Below, one piece after another: positions 1-8,353 of a stretch of 21,588 bases of DNA. A program made the translations under genes and the position numbers. The notes beneath the pieces are model-generated. The model did not search any database. It was not told the origin of the DNA and saw only the letters and a list, made by a program, of their open reading frames with translations. The DNA is from Magnetococcales bacterium (GTDB taxonomy: Bacteria; Pseudomonadota; Magnetococcia; Magnetococcales; UBA8363): contig JADFYU010000039.1 of NCBI GenBank assembly GCA_015232865.1, positions 1 through 21,588 of the forward strand, written 5' to 3'. Positions within the stretch are counted from its first letter, which is position 1. Every line of letters starts with the position of its first letter.

Positions 1-370
1 CCGGACTGTTTTGGCGAACCATTTTCAGGCCGTTATAGTCGGGCGGATTGTGGCTACCGGTCAGCATGATTCCGGCATCGGTATTAAAATGGTGGCTGGC
101 AAAATAGAGGGCCGGAGTCGGTGCCAGGCCGATATCGATCACCGTCACCCCGCCCAGGCTCAGCCCAGCCGCCAACTGTTTGGCCAGCACCGGAGAGGAG
201 AGGCGTCCATCCCGACCTATGGCCACGGAAAGCTGGTCCTTGGCGCATTTTTGCCGAAGGTGTGCCGCGAAAACCTGCCCCAGATTGAAGACCAGATCCT
301 CGGTCAGATCCTTCCCCGCTATGCCGCGAATATCATATTCACGGAATAGGTGTGGGTTGAACTCATCCAT
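1..370 (-). CDS. algC: Phosphomannomutase/phosphoglucomutase, N-terminal part (cut by window edge)
   Basis: This is the first 123 codons of an alpha-D-phosphohexomutase, which interconverts mannose-6-P and mannose-1-P, or glucose-6-P and glucose-1-P, in the cytoplasm. The translation starts MDEFNPHLFREYDIRGIAG, the usual REYDIRG opening of the family. Near the window edge it reaches MLTGSHNPPDYNGLK, the active-site phosphoserine loop (TGSHNP). The C-terminal three domains lie outside the window. The ATG at 370 is preceded by a GGAAGG ribosome site inside the end of ugd, and only three bases separate it from the ugd stop, so the two are co-transcribed. Together with galU and ugd it supplies activated sugars for surface polysaccharide. 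Bifunctional AlgC-type PMM/PGM is the best fit; a dedicated ManB cannot be excluded from this fragment. Confidence 0.92.
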   Translation of the reverse strand, partial: MDEFNPHLFREYDIRGIAGKDLTEDLVFNLGQVFAAHLRQKCAKDQLSVAIGRDGRLSSPVLAKQLAAGLSLGGVTVIDIGLAPTPALYFASHHFNTDAGIMLTGSHNPPDYNGLKMVRQNSP

Positions 371-373
371 GCT

Positions 374-1690
374 CTACCTTCCAATGCTGAAATAGTTAAA
401 CCCCTTGGCGGCCATGGGTTTGGGATCATAGACGTTGCGAAAATCGAAGAAGAAAATTCGACCATCCTGTTGCGGTTTCATGACGGATTTCAGTTGATCC
501 AGGTTGAGGTTTCTAAATTGATTCCATTCGGTCAAGATTAAAGCCGCATCGGCAGCTTGACAGGCGTCATAGCTGCTGGTGGTATAGATCAGGTCATCCA
601 TGTAGCGACGAGCCGACGTCATTCCCTCCGGGTCAAAAACCCGGACCGTCGCCCCTCGTTTGACCAACTCCGGCAGAATGGTCAAAGAGGGAGAATCCCG
701 CATGTCATCGGTGTTGGGTTTGAAGGTCAAGCCCAATACGCCGAAAGTAACTCCAGACAAATCCTCCCCCATGGCGGCGATGATTTTTTTGGCCATGCGC
801 TCTTTTTGTTTTTTATTGGCTTCGATCACCGCATCAACGATGGTGATCGGCTCGTTGTGCTGTTTGGCCGTGTTTGCCAACGCTTGGGTATCCTTGGGAA
901 AGCAGGAACCGCCATACCCCGGTCCGGGGTGGAGAAATTTCTTGCCGATACGACGATCCAAGCCCATACCCTTGGCCAGATCATGGACATCGGCTCCCAC
1001 CGATTCACACAGATTGGCAATCTGGTTGATAAAGGTGATCTTGGTTGCCAAAAAGGCGTTGGCGGCATATTTCGTCAACTCAGCGGTGGTGATGTTGGTC
1101 AGCAGAATAGGGGTTTCAATCAGATAGAGGGGGCGATACAACCCTTTCAGGAGTTCTGCGGCCTTTTCATTCTCAACGCCGATCACCACCCGGTCCGGGC
1201 GCATGAAATCCTCGATGGCCGATCCCTCGCGCAAAAACTCCGGGTTGGAGGCCATGGCAAAATCGGCATCCGGTCTTTCCTGTTCTATGATTTTTCGAAC
1301 CTCTTCGCCGGTGCCGACCGGAACGGTGGATTTATTGACGACAACCGTAAACCCCTTCAGCCCCTTGGCCACATCCCGCGCCGCCTGGTAGACATACTGC
1401 AAATCCGCCGCCCCGTCTCCCCGGCGTTCCGGAGTACCCACCGCTATGAATACCACATCGCTTTGGGAAACATGGGTGACGGTATCGGTTGAAAACTGCA
1501 ACCGGCCCGCATCATGATTCCGCTTGACCAGACGCTCCAGACCCGGTTCGAAGATGGGAATCTCGCCGTTGTTCAGTCGGGCAATTTTATCTGCATCGTT
1601 ATCAATACAGGTGACATGGACGCCAAACTCCGAAAAACAGGCACCGGAAACCAATCCGACATATCCCGTTCCGATAATGGTAATATTCAT
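374..1690 (-). CDS. ugd: UDP-glucose 6-dehydrogenase
   Basis: The enzyme oxidises UDP-glucose to UDP-glucuronate with two NAD+ in the cytoplasm, giving the precursor for acidic exopolysaccharide or LPS sugars. The 438-residue length is typical. The N-terminal Rossmann motif is IGTGYVGLVSG (residues 6-16). The middle segment holds the family signature NPEFLREGSAIEDF (149-162). The catalytic cysteine is Cys263 in GPGYGGSCFPKD. The C-terminal UDP-binding domain contains LGLTFKPNTDDMRDSP. The gene lies 30 bases downstream of galU, which makes its substrate, and three bases upstream of a phosphohexomutase, so it is the middle gene of an operon. Nothing in the reading frame looks damaged. Confidence 0.97.
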   Translation of the reverse strand: MNITIIGTGYVGLVSGACFSEFGVHVTCIDNDADKIARLNNGEIPIFEPGLERLVKRNHDAGRLQFSTDTVTHVSQSDVVFIAVGTPERRGDGAADLQYVYQAARDVAKGLKGFTVVVNKSTVPVGTGEEVRKIIEQERPDADFAMASNPEFLREGSAIEDFMRPDRVVIGVENEKAAELLKGLYRPLYLIETPILLTNITTAELTKYAANAFLATKITFINQIANLCESVGADVHDLAKGMGLDRRIGKKFLHPGPGYGGSCFPKDTQALANTAKQHNEPITIVDAVIEANKKQKERMAKKIIAAMGEDLSGVTFGVLGLTFKPNTDDMRDSPSLTILPELVKRGATVRVFDPEGMTSARRYMDDLIYTTSSYDACQAADAALILTEWNQFRNLNLDQLKSVMKPQQDGRIFFFDFRNVYDPKPMAAKGFNYFSIGR

Positions 1691-1720
1691 GAAATAACCT
1701 TGAAAAAGAAAATCCGACGA

Positions 1721-2629
1721 TTATTGAGTATGCCCCCAAAGGTCCAACTGCTGGGCCATAAAGGGCAAAAGTTTTTCCCGCAATTCCGGGCGCTGAAGAG
1801 CCAGAGAAAGATTGGCCATCTGATAGCCAGATTTGTCCCCGCAATCATAGCGTACGCCTTGAAAACGAAACCCATAAACCGACTGCTCCTCCAGTAAGGC
1901 ACAAATGGCATCGGTCAATTGGATTTCGCCCCCAGCTCCCCGGCGACCTTTGGCCAGATAATCAAAAATTTCCGGCGTCAATATATATCGCCCAATCACC
2001 GCCAAATTGGAAGGAGCCTGTTCAGGACTGGGCTTTTCAACCAAACCCTTGGTTCGAATCAACCGCTCACCCGGATCGATTTTGGCGTGATAGGGATCAA
2101 TTACGCCATACTTGTCCGTTTCAGCCGGATCAACCTCCATGACCGCCACCAGAGGCGCGCCCAGATCATTGAATTGCGTCACCATCTGCCGCAGGACTGA
2201 GGGGGTCGGTTCGTCCGTCCAGATCAGATCGTCCGGGAGTAAAACGGCAAACGGTTCATCTCCAACCACTGCACGGGCACAGAGGACCGCATGGCCAAGG
2301 CCCAGAGCCTCGCTCTGTCGTACGGCGGAGATGGCTCCGACACCGGGGGGGGTCAAGCCCTTCACAATGTCCAACCCCTCCTGGTTACCTTTGGCCTCCA
2401 GAGCCGCCTCCAGCTCATAATTGCTATCAAAGTGATCCTCCAGAACCGTTTTTCCCCGGCTGGTGACCAACACCACCCGCTCCATTCCGGCTGACCAGGC
2501 CTCTTCGATCACATATTGGATGAGTGGCGCATCAACAACCGGTAAAATCTCTTTGGGAATGGATTTGGTGATGGGAAGAAAACGGACTCCTAAACCCGCC
2601 ACAGGTAATACGGCTGTACGTACGTTCAT
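1721..2629 (-). CDS. galU: UTP-glucose-1-phosphate uridylyltransferase
   Basis: GalU makes UDP-glucose from UTP and glucose-1-P. The N-terminus carries the nucleotidyltransferase signature as LPVAGLGVRFLPITKSIPKE (residues 8-27) followed by LPVVDAPLIQYVIEEA; the usual GLGTR is GLGVR here. Further on, VLLPDDLIW holds the metal-binding DD, and GLVEKP and GRYILTPEIFD are standard family blocks. The 302-residue length is normal. This is the first gene of the minus-strand operon galU-ugd-pmm, in which each product feeds the next sugar-nucleotide step. The start ATG is preceded by a GGGAG ribosome site at suitable distance. Transcription probably starts in the 285-base gap upstream. Confidence 0.97.
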   Translation of the reverse strand: MNVRTAVLPVAGLGVRFLPITKSIPKEILPVVDAPLIQYVIEEAWSAGMERVVLVTSRGKTVLEDHFDSNYELEAALEAKGNQEGLDIVKGLTPPGVGAISAVRQSEALGLGHAVLCARAVVGDEPFAVLLPDDLIWTDEPTPSVLRQMVTQFNDLGAPLVAVMEVDPAETDKYGVIDPYHAKIDPGERLIRTKGLVEKPSPEQAPSNLAVIGRYILTPEIFDYLAKGRRGAGGEIQLTDAICALLEEQSVYGFRFQGVRYDCGDKSGYQMANLSLALQRPELREKLLPFMAQQLDLWGHTQ

Positions 2630-2914
2630 GATCGTTATCTCCCGTCTAAAAAAATTGATGGTAATAATTCCAAATTAGGCAGTTGTCCGCACCCAATCGG
2701 CACAACCGTTTGGTTTGTCTGATCAATCAATAGGTTGCATACGGTATTTACAGACCAATATCGAATTCGACTTTTAAAAAATCAAGTCAAATTCATACCA
2801 TACAACATCTTGCCGTGCAGCACAAATTTGTCCTTGCGCCCGGCCAACCGCCGAATTCGGGACGAACGAGCGTGTCGCGGCATTTCAATAAAAATGGATC
2901 GGACGAAAAAGGGA
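2630..2914. other. Intergenic region upstream of galU
   Basis: This 285-base, AT-rich gap lies between the stop of the GGDEF/EAL gene and galU, both on the minus strand. No convincing ORF is seen. It contains a perfect 10-base palindrome, CCGAATTCGG, at 2851-2860 and a weak minus-strand sigma-70-like pair described separately. No clear hairpin followed by a T-run is visible after the GGDEF/EAL gene. Confidence 0.5.
2797..2825 (-). promoter_or_regulatory. Candidate sigma-70 promoter for galU operon
   Basis: On the minus strand, TTGTGC (2820-2825) and TATGGT (2797-2802) are separated by 17 bases and lie about 170 bases upstream of the galU start. The -10 matches four of six consensus bases and the -35 matches only the TTG core, so this is a weak call made by eye. 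Confidence 0.25.
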
Positions 2915-5563
2915 TCAGTCGGCCAAGTGTTTTTTTAAAAACTGCCCGAACTTCTCAACGGAAAGGGGGTGGCTGTAGTAATATCCTTGGACTTCGTCAC
3001 AGGCCCCTTTTCCAAGGTAGATCAGTTGTTCCTGAGTCTCCACTCCCTCGGCAACGACCCGAAGGTTCAGACCTTTGGCCAGAGAAATGATGGATTCGAC
3101 AATGGCGGCATCTTGAGAGTCGGAAGTCAGATCTCTGACGAAGGAGCGATCGATTTTGAGGGTATGGATGGGAAACCGCTTGAGATAACTCAACGAGGAA
3201 TAACCGGTTCCAAAATCATCGACGGCAATGGAAATTCCCTTGAGGTGGATCTGCTTCAAGGTCTCGATGGCCTCCTCAACATCATCCATGACCATGCTCT
3301 CGGTAATTTCCAACTCCAACATTTCCGGGGCAAGGCCGGTCTCTCGTAAAACCCGCTCTACCCGATTGAGAATATCCTCCTGACGAAACTGTCGAGCCGA
3401 AAGATTGACCGCCACCTTCAAGGAACCAAACCCGGCATCCTGCCAGATTTTGGTCTGTTGACAGGCCCGGTGTAAAATCCACTCTCCCAAGGGAATGATC
3501 AGGCCGGTCTCTTCGGCAATGGGAATAAATTCGGCGGGGGAAACCAGGCCAGACTCTGGATGCTGCCAACGAACCAACGCTTCCATGCCAATGACCCGAT
3601 TGCTCTCCAAGGAGAGCTTGGGCTGAAAATAGAGAACAAACTCCTCTCTGGCCAGAGCCAGACGGAGACTGCTTTCCAGAAGCAACCGTCGATCGGCCTG
3701 GGTTCCCATGGCCTCGGTATAGAACTGACAATTATCACGACCGGCGGATTTCGCCCGAGCCATGGCCAGATCCGCGTTTTTAATCAGGTCGTCGGCGCTC
3801 TGGCCATCATCGGGAAAAAGGGAAATCCCGGAACTGGCCGTGACAAAGAGGCTGTTGTTCTCGATTGAAAACGGCTTCACCAGGGCATTGCCAACCTTTT
3901 GCACCACCGTCAAGGCATCTTTGACCTGATTGATTTCCCGCAGAATAAACCCAAAAGAGTCCCCGCCCAGGCGACACAGCGTGTCTCCCTCGCGGATAAA
4001 CTCCCGCAGCCGCTTGGCGACCCGCTTCAGAAGTTGATCGCCGACACCGTGACCCAGACTGTTGTTGACTTTTTTGAAATGGTCCAATCCCAGAAACAGA
4101 ACCAAAACCTTGGCACCGGATCGGTGCGCCATATTGAGGGATTGCTCCAGTCGATCCATGAAAAGATCACGATTGGGCAGGTCGGTCAGGTTGTCGTAAT
4201 GGATTCTGTACTGTAACTGCTGTTCTCTGGCTTTGATGTCGGAAAGGTCGTGGAAGACTGAAACATAGTTGGTGATTGTTCCGTTCGCATCACGGATGGC
4301 GGTCACCGTCTCCCATTGAGGATAGGCCTCGCCACTTTTACGTCGATTCCAAACCTCTCCCTTCCAAAGAAATACCTCTTTTAATGTCTGCCATTTTTTC
4401 TGGTGGATTTCGTCATCCTGATCGCTTGAGTGGAGAAAATCTGAAGAGTTGCCGATGGCCTCCTGATTGGAATAGCCGGTGATGGTGGTAAATGCCGAGT
4501 TGACGGTTTGGATTATTCCGATCTTGTCGGTAATGATCACCCCTTCGATGGCATTCTCAAAGACCTGTGCCGTCAGATTGAGTTGGGCGACCACCTCCTG
4601 CATGGCACCACCAAAAACTTTGGCCGCTATCTTCAAATTGTCTTCAGCATCCCGCTGTCGGGTTATGTCATGCACCGTGCCGATGATGCGGGGATGATCA
4701 TGAGCGGCAGAAGATAGATATGGCTCCCCCAAAGCCTGAACAATCCGCTGGGAACCGTCCGGTCGTAAAATCCGGCACTCTATTTCGAAGGGTTTTGACA
4801 AACTCAATGCGGATTGGACGGCTTGCTCAAATGTGCGGCGATCGTCCGGGTGAATCCGCTCGATGAAGTGGGTGATCTGGCCATGGAAGTGGCCGGGATC
4901 GATTCCAAAAATTCGGGACAGCTCGTCAGAGAGGGTGACCTGACCGGAACGGGTGTCCCAATTCCAGTTACCGATATGTGCGATCTGCTGGGCTTTTTTA
5001 AGGATCTCCCGCTCCCCTTTCAGACGGCCAGCCAGGTGCTCGATGGTGCGAAGATCCCGGAAAGCCCGCAATGCCGTCGTCACCGAGGTAATCAACTGCT
5101 GGCTGGTCAACTCGGTCTTTTCCCGATAATCGTTGATATCATAGCGGGAGATGACATCCATCTCCGGGGCCTGACCGGCCTGACCGGTGCGCAGAATAAT
5201 CCGAACAAAGCCATTGCGCAGTTCGTTGCGGATGATCCGCGCCGCATCCAACCCAGCCGTATCGGTCTCCATCACCACATCCAACAACACCACGGCAATG
5301 CCCGGGTCCTTCTCCATCATCTGACAGGCATCCCGACCGGAATAACCATGAATCAGAGAGATGCCATGACCGTCGACGACCAAACCCCGTAACACCATTT
5401 TTGTCAGGCTATGGATATCTTCATCGTCATCGACAATCAGGATTCTCCAGTCGTCACTTGGATTCTCTTCAGAGGACTGGACATCAAGGGACTCTTCAGC
5501 AAAAAGCAAATCGCTTTCAGCCATTTCTTCCGCTTGAAGGTTTTTGTCATTCTCTCTGGGCAT
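2915..5563 (-). CDS. REC-PAS-PAS-GGDEF-EAL signalling protein with degenerate GGDEF
   Basis: This is a response-regulator-type c-di-GMP protein of 882 residues, counted from the ATG at 5563. A TTG six codons earlier (5581) keeps the frame open; neither start has a clear ribosome site. The receiver (about 38-170) has the DDD acidic pocket, phospho-acceptor Asp95 (LLDVVMET) and Lys149, and resembles the receivers of DUF3369-type regulators. Two PAS domains follow (about 190-305 and 330-445). The GGDEF domain (about 455-620) reads GGDSF (533-537), and the first metal aspartate is glycine (LFLGLDHFK, Gly492), so cyclase activity is unlikely. The EAL domain (about 630-878) keeps EAL (661-663), NLSARQF, ELEITES, DDFGTGYSSL, the KIDRSFV lysine and AEGVET, so c-di-GMP hydrolysis is expected. 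No membrane segment is seen, so it should be cytosolic. It points away from the phage block and stands as a single gene. Confidence 0.92.
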   Translation of the reverse strand: MPRENDKNLQAEEMAESDLLFAEESLDVQSSEENPSDDWRILIVDDDEDIHSLTKMVLRGLVVDGHGISLIHGYSGRDACQMMEKDPGIAVVLLDVVMETDTAGLDAARIIRNELRNGFVRIILRTGQAGQAPEMDVISRYDINDYREKTELTSQQLITSVTTALRAFRDLRTIEHLAGRLKGEREILKKAQQIAHIGNWNWDTRSGQVTLSDELSRIFGIDPGHFHGQITHFIERIHPDDRRTFEQAVQSALSLSKPFEIECRILRPDGSQRIVQALGEPYLSSAAHDHPRIIGTVHDITRQRDAEDNLKIAAKVFGGAMQEVVAQLNLTAQVFENAIEGVIITDKIGIIQTVNSAFTTITGYSNQEAIGNSSDFLHSSDQDDEIHQKKWQTLKEVFLWKGEVWNRRKSGEAYPQWETVTAIRDANGTITNYVSVFHDLSDIKAREQQLQYRIHYDNLTDLPNRDLFMDRLEQSLNMAHRSGAKVLVLFLGLDHFKKVNNSLGHGVGDQLLKRVAKRLREFIREGDTLCRLGGDSFGFILREINQVKDALTVVQKVGNALVKPFSIENNSLFVTASSGISLFPDDGQSADDLIKNADLAMARAKSAGRDNCQFYTEAMGTQADRRLLLESSLRLALAREEFVLYFQPKLSLESNRVIGMEALVRWQHPESGLVSPAEFIPIAEETGLIIPLGEWILHRACQQTKIWQDAGFGSLKVAVNLSARQFRQEDILNRVERVLRETGLAPEMLELEITESMVMDDVEEAIETLKQIHLKGISIAVDDFGTGYSSLSYLKRFPIHTLKIDRSFVRDLTSDSQDAAIVESIISLAKGLNLRVVAEGVETQEQLIYLGKGACDEVQGYYYSHPLSVEKFGQFLKKHLAD

Positions 5564-5655
5564 GAAAACAAAATCATCCAAAATTAAAGATCAAAAGATC
5601 TGTTCAAAGCGCAAACAACCCCTCCGAGACGACCAAACCCAATCCCAGCCGCAAC

Positions 5656-5684
5656 ACGTTACCACAACGCGCTGATTATTTCAA
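5656..5684 (-). promoter_or_regulatory. Candidate sigma-70 promoter of GGDEF/EAL gene
   Basis: On the minus strand, TTGAAA (5679-5684; five of six bases) and TAACGT (5656-5661; three of six bases) are spaced by exactly 17 bases and lie about 75-95 bases upstream of the coding start. The call was made by eye and is not supported by other evidence. Confidence 0.3.
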
Positions 5685-5706
5685 TTTTTTCCCGTCCATT
5701 CAGCAG

Positions 5707-5745
5707 CATGATATTGGCGCAAACACATTTCAACCCCATGATATT
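5707..5745. repeat. Two direct CATGATATT repeats 30 bases apart
   Basis: CATGATATT occurs at 5707-5715 and again at 5737-5745, a start-to-start distance of 30 bases, close to three DNA turns. The pair lies between the divergent GGDEF/EAL gene and the phage genes, where a regulator could bind one DNA face. In AT-rich DNA the match may be chance. Confidence 0.3.
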
Positions 5746-5893
5746 TCTCTACTTTTACTTTCAATAACAATGCCTCACCCCATTTGAACCCAGATTTTCC
5801 ATTAGCGGCGCGATGATTGCGCTGAGATGTTGAATACACTGCTGACCCGCTTCACATTATATCTCATCGTTCAATTCTCCATGATCCCCTCCC

Positions 5894-6931
5894 ATGAATA
5901 CATTGATCGATATCCCCATATTTGAAGCGGGTCAGCACCGGGACATGAACGGATTGACCCTGACACTCACCGAGATGACGTTGAAAGAGACGGCATCCAT
6001 CTACCATGCCGACCGACATGAAGCACCCCTGGTGATCGGTCACCCCCAACACAACGCCCCGGCCTGGGGTTGGGTTGCCGGCCTGAAAGTAGAAAACGGC
6101 GTTTTGCTGGCTTACGTCAAACAGGTGGACCCGGCATTTCGCGAACTGGTTCAGGCGGGTCGATACAAAAAAATCTCATCCAGTTTCTACACGCCAGATT
6201 CAGCCAGCAATCCGGTCCCCGGCTCCTATTATCTTCGCCACGTGGGGTTTCTCGGCGCTCATCCTCCTGCCATCAAAGGGTTGGGTGACGCCTCCTTTGA
6301 GGAAGAGGAGAGCGGCATCATCACTTTTGGCCATTCCACCGACCCGACATGGCCGGCCCGCAACGATCAACCAGAGCATAACAACTTTTCTGAAATCACC
6401 ATTCAACAGGAGAAAAAAATGGACAACGAGCAGGAGGAACCCATCTCCACCCCGGAATCGTTACTGATGCAAAAACAAGAACTGGATCAGCGAGAGGCAG
6501 AACTGAACCGACGGGAAGAGGCCCTTCACAAACAAGAGAGAGAGTCCGCCCAAACCCGGCTGACCACCTTTGTCGATCAATTGATTGATGAAGGCCGCAT
6601 TCTTCCCAGAGACCGGGCGGGATTATTGGCACTCATGGAACGCCTGCAAGCCTCCGGGGTCATCGAGTTTTCGGAATCAGGACCGGATGGAGAGCCGGTC
6701 GCATCAGAAGCCCTCAACTATTTTCAAGATTTCGTCTCTCGACTGCCCATCCAGGTGGACTTTTCCGAATCCCTGATTGAGAGCAAGCAAAAAGCCAATG
6801 CCGTCTCCTATTCCCCACCAAAAGGGTATCAGGTCGATCCCGATGGACTGGCTACCCACAATCAAATCATGGCCTTCGCCAAAGAGAAAAATATCGACTA
6901 TCACACCGCGGCATTGAGCCTCGGCCAATAA
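5894..6931 (+). CDS. Phage head maturation protease with C-terminal scaffold
   Basis: This is a 345-residue head protease-scaffold protein of the Mu-like (Mu gpI-like) kind. It should trim the scaffold during capsid assembly. The N-terminal protease part (about 1-145) has the family blocks IPIFEAGQH, HEAPLVIGHPQHNAPAWGWV, QVDPAFRELVQAGRYKKISS and YYLRHVGFLGAHPPAIKGL. His50 and the serines at 95-97 are candidate catalytic residues by analogy with other serine head proteases, which is inference. After an acidic linker, residues 176-345 form the scaffold, with a charged coiled coil at about 190-225. The start at 5894 lacks a good ribosome site but fits the family's usual N-terminus. It is the first gene of the phage run; the portal and terminase genes expected just upstream are absent. 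An internal start gives the scaffold alone (6419-6931). Confidence 0.88.
   Translation: MNTLIDIPIFEAGQHRDMNGLTLTLTEMTLKETASIYHADRHEAPLVIGHPQHNAPAWGWVAGLKVENGVLLAYVKQVDPAFRELVQAGRYKKISSSFYTPDSASNPVPGSYYLRHVGFLGAHPPAIKGLGDASFEEEESGIITFGHSTDPTWPARNDQPEHNNFSEITIQQEKKMDNEQEEPISTPESLLMQKQELDQREAELNRREEALHKQERESAQTRLTTFVDQLIDEGRILPRDRAGLLALMERLQASGVIEFSESGPDGEPVASEALNYFQDFVSRLPIQVDFSESLIESKQKANAVSYSPPKGYQVDPDGLATHNQIMAFAKEKNIDYHTAALSLGQ
6419..6931 (+). CDS. Nested in-frame scaffold protein (internal start)
   Basis: Codon 176 of the protease gene is an ATG preceded by AGGAG and six As, the best ribosome site in the first kilobase of the phage run. Translation from it would give a 170-residue protein starting MDNEQEEPIS, with a coiled coil (QKQELDQREAELNRREEA) and no protease domain. 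Separate expression of the scaffold from the 3' end of the protease gene is established for lambda C/Nu3 and Mu I/Z. That this frame is used the same way here is inference from the ribosome site and the domain boundary, which coincide. Confidence 0.72.
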   Translation: MDNEQEEPISTPESLLMQKQELDQREAELNRREEALHKQERESAQTRLTTFVDQLIDEGRILPRDRAGLLALMERLQASGVIEFSESGPDGEPVASEALNYFQDFVSRLPIQVDFSESLIESKQKANAVSYSPPKGYQVDPDGLATHNQIMAFAKEKNIDYHTAALSLGQ

Positions 6932-6946
6932 CCCAAGGATATCAAA

Positions 6947-7363
6947 ATGAGCCAACAAAATATTGCTGTTCTAACCCTGACACTGACCACCAGCGGCGAC
7001 GTTACCGCCAATCGGGCCGTCGGTTTTGATGGCGCTCAGGCCACCGTCCAAGGACAAAAAGTCATGGGCGCAAGCGTCACCGATGCCGCAAGCGGAAATC
7101 CGCTTGCCCTCATCACATCCGGCACCGCCATTCTGGAGAGCGGCGCCGCCATCGCCGTCGGCGACTCCCTGGTGGCCGACAGCCAGGGCCGGGTGATTCC
7201 CGCTTCGGCTTTGACGGTCGCAGCCGGTGTCACACCGGTCATCAGTAGCGGTGCCAACGGCGCCCTGTTGATCGGGGGCGATCTGCCGGAATTTATCCTG
7301 GCCGACGCTCTGCAATCGGCCTCGGCATCCGGTGAGATGATTGAGGTGCTGTTGCGCCGATAA
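6947..7363 (+). CDS. Capsid decoration/cement protein, DUF2190-like
   Basis: This is a 138-residue protein of the small beta-rich family found between the head protease and the major capsid protein in Mu-like phages. It probably stabilises the mature head. Features seen are the N-terminal TANRAVGFDGAQATVQGQKV, the repeated short hydrophobic strands and glycine turns (ALITSGTAILESGAAIAVGD), and the C-terminal ADALQSASASGEMIEVLLRR, all typical of DUF2190-type cement proteins. There is no signal peptide or membrane segment. An AAGGA ribosome site precedes the ATG, 15 bases after the protease stop. The exact position on the particle is inferred from gene order. Confidence 0.82.
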   Translation: MSQQNIAVLTLTLTTSGDVTANRAVGFDGAQATVQGQKVMGASVTDAASGNPLALITSGTAILESGAAIAVGDSLVADSQGRVIPASALTVAAGVTPVISSGANGALLIGGDLPEFILADALQSASASGEMIEVLLRR

Positions 7364-7421
7364 TCCTGTCTAACCATTTAAAAATTCAATAGTTATCCTC
7401 TCCAATCAAGGAACAACAAAC

Positions 7422-8348
7422 ATGTCTATCTCAGCCAGTCAGATCCGGGTTATCGATCCGGTACTTACCGAAATCGCCCAAGGTTATCGTCACGCCGAAC
7501 ATGTGGGCTTCAACCTTTTTCCCAAAGTTCCGGTCTCCGTCTCCGGCGGCCAGATTCTGGAGTTTGGCAAGGAGAGTTTCAAGCTCTACCAAGCCCGTCG
7601 CGCACCGGGTTCCGCCACCAAGCGGATTCGATTTGGTTATCTGGGAAAAACCTTCGCCCTGGTACAGGACTCTCTGGAGGGCCAGGTTCCCAGAGAATAT
7701 CTGCGCGACGCCGCCCAGACTCCTGGAATCGACCTGGGAGGCCGCTCAGTCAACAGCACCCTTCGCGCCCTCTCCCTGACCCTGGAATATGATCAGGCGC
7801 AACTGGCCACCAACGCCAGCAATTATGACAACAATCACAAGGTAACCCTCTCCGGGGGCGATCAGTGGAGCGACGGCTCTTCCGATCCGACCCAGGATAT
7901 CAATACCGGCAAAGAGGCCATTCGTACTTCGGTGGGCATCTATCCCAACACCCTGCTGCTCTCGGCTCAAGCCTTCAACGCCTTGAAAAATCACCCGGTC
8001 ATCGTCGAGCGGTTCAAGTACACCAGTCGTGAATCCGTCACGCCGGACATGCTCTCGGCTCTGCTGGACCTGGAACGGGTGGTGGTCGGCAAAGCGGTCG
8101 CCTTTGACGACGTTGGCAACGATATCGATATCTGGGGCAACAATGCCGTTTTAGCCTACGTACCCACCACCCCCTCCGGGATGGAAGATCCGTCTTTTGG
8201 GTACACCTACACCATGGACGGCTATCCCTTGGTGGAAAAACCCTACTACGAAAACAACGCCAAAAGCTGGATTTTTCCCGTTACCTATGAGCGGGCACCG
8301 GTTTTAACCGGCATTCTTTCCGGTTATCTGATTCAAAACCCGGCCTAA
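7422..8348 (+). CDS. Phage major capsid protein (HK97-fold type)
   Basis: This 308-residue coat protein should form the head shell. It matches the capsid family of Mu-like siphophages in these blocks: DPVLTEIAQGYRHAEHVGFN and FPKVPVSVSGGQILEFGKES near the N-terminus, RAPGSATKRIRFGY, SLEGQVPREYL, a variable loop (GGDQWSDGSS), then GKEAIRTSVGIYPNTLLLSA, the VVVGKAVAFDD segment and a C-terminal GYPLVEKPYYENNAKSWIFP ending in SGYLIQ. An AAGGA ribosome site lies nine bases before the ATG. A 58-base AT-rich gap precedes it, the longest inside the phage run. HK97 fold is expected for the family but is not provable from sequence alone. Confidence 0.9.
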   Translation: MSISASQIRVIDPVLTEIAQGYRHAEHVGFNLFPKVPVSVSGGQILEFGKESFKLYQARRAPGSATKRIRFGYLGKTFALVQDSLEGQVPREYLRDAAQTPGIDLGGRSVNSTLRALSLTLEYDQAQLATNASNYDNNHKVTLSGGDQWSDGSSDPTQDINTGKEAIRTSVGIYPNTLLLSAQAFNALKNHPVIVERFKYTSRESVTPDMLSALLDLERVVVGKAVAFDDVGNDIDIWGNNAVLAYVPTTPSGMEDPSFGYTYTMDGYPLVEKPYYENNAKSWIFPVTYERAPVLTGILSGYLIQNPA

Positions 8349-8353
8349 GAATC

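Larger units (their letters stand above)
5564..5893. other. Divergent intergenic region before the phage block
   Basis: About 310 bases separate the minus-strand GGDEF/EAL gene from the plus-strand phage genes. I see no ORF, tRNA or integrase site. Visible structure: an AGATC-AAAA-GATCT inverted repeat (5588-5601) in the leader of the GGDEF/EAL gene, a candidate minus-strand promoter (5656-5684) and two CATGATATT copies 30 bases apart. I could not find a good plus-strand sigma-70 promoter, although the ten-gene phage run needs one somewhere. Confidence 0.5.

Noticed and set aside
557..1492. Long plus-strand open frame of 311 codons
   Set aside because: It is antisense to ugd, which has full family motifs; the product is Gly/Arg/Gln-rich with no recognisable domain, as expected for an antisense shadow.
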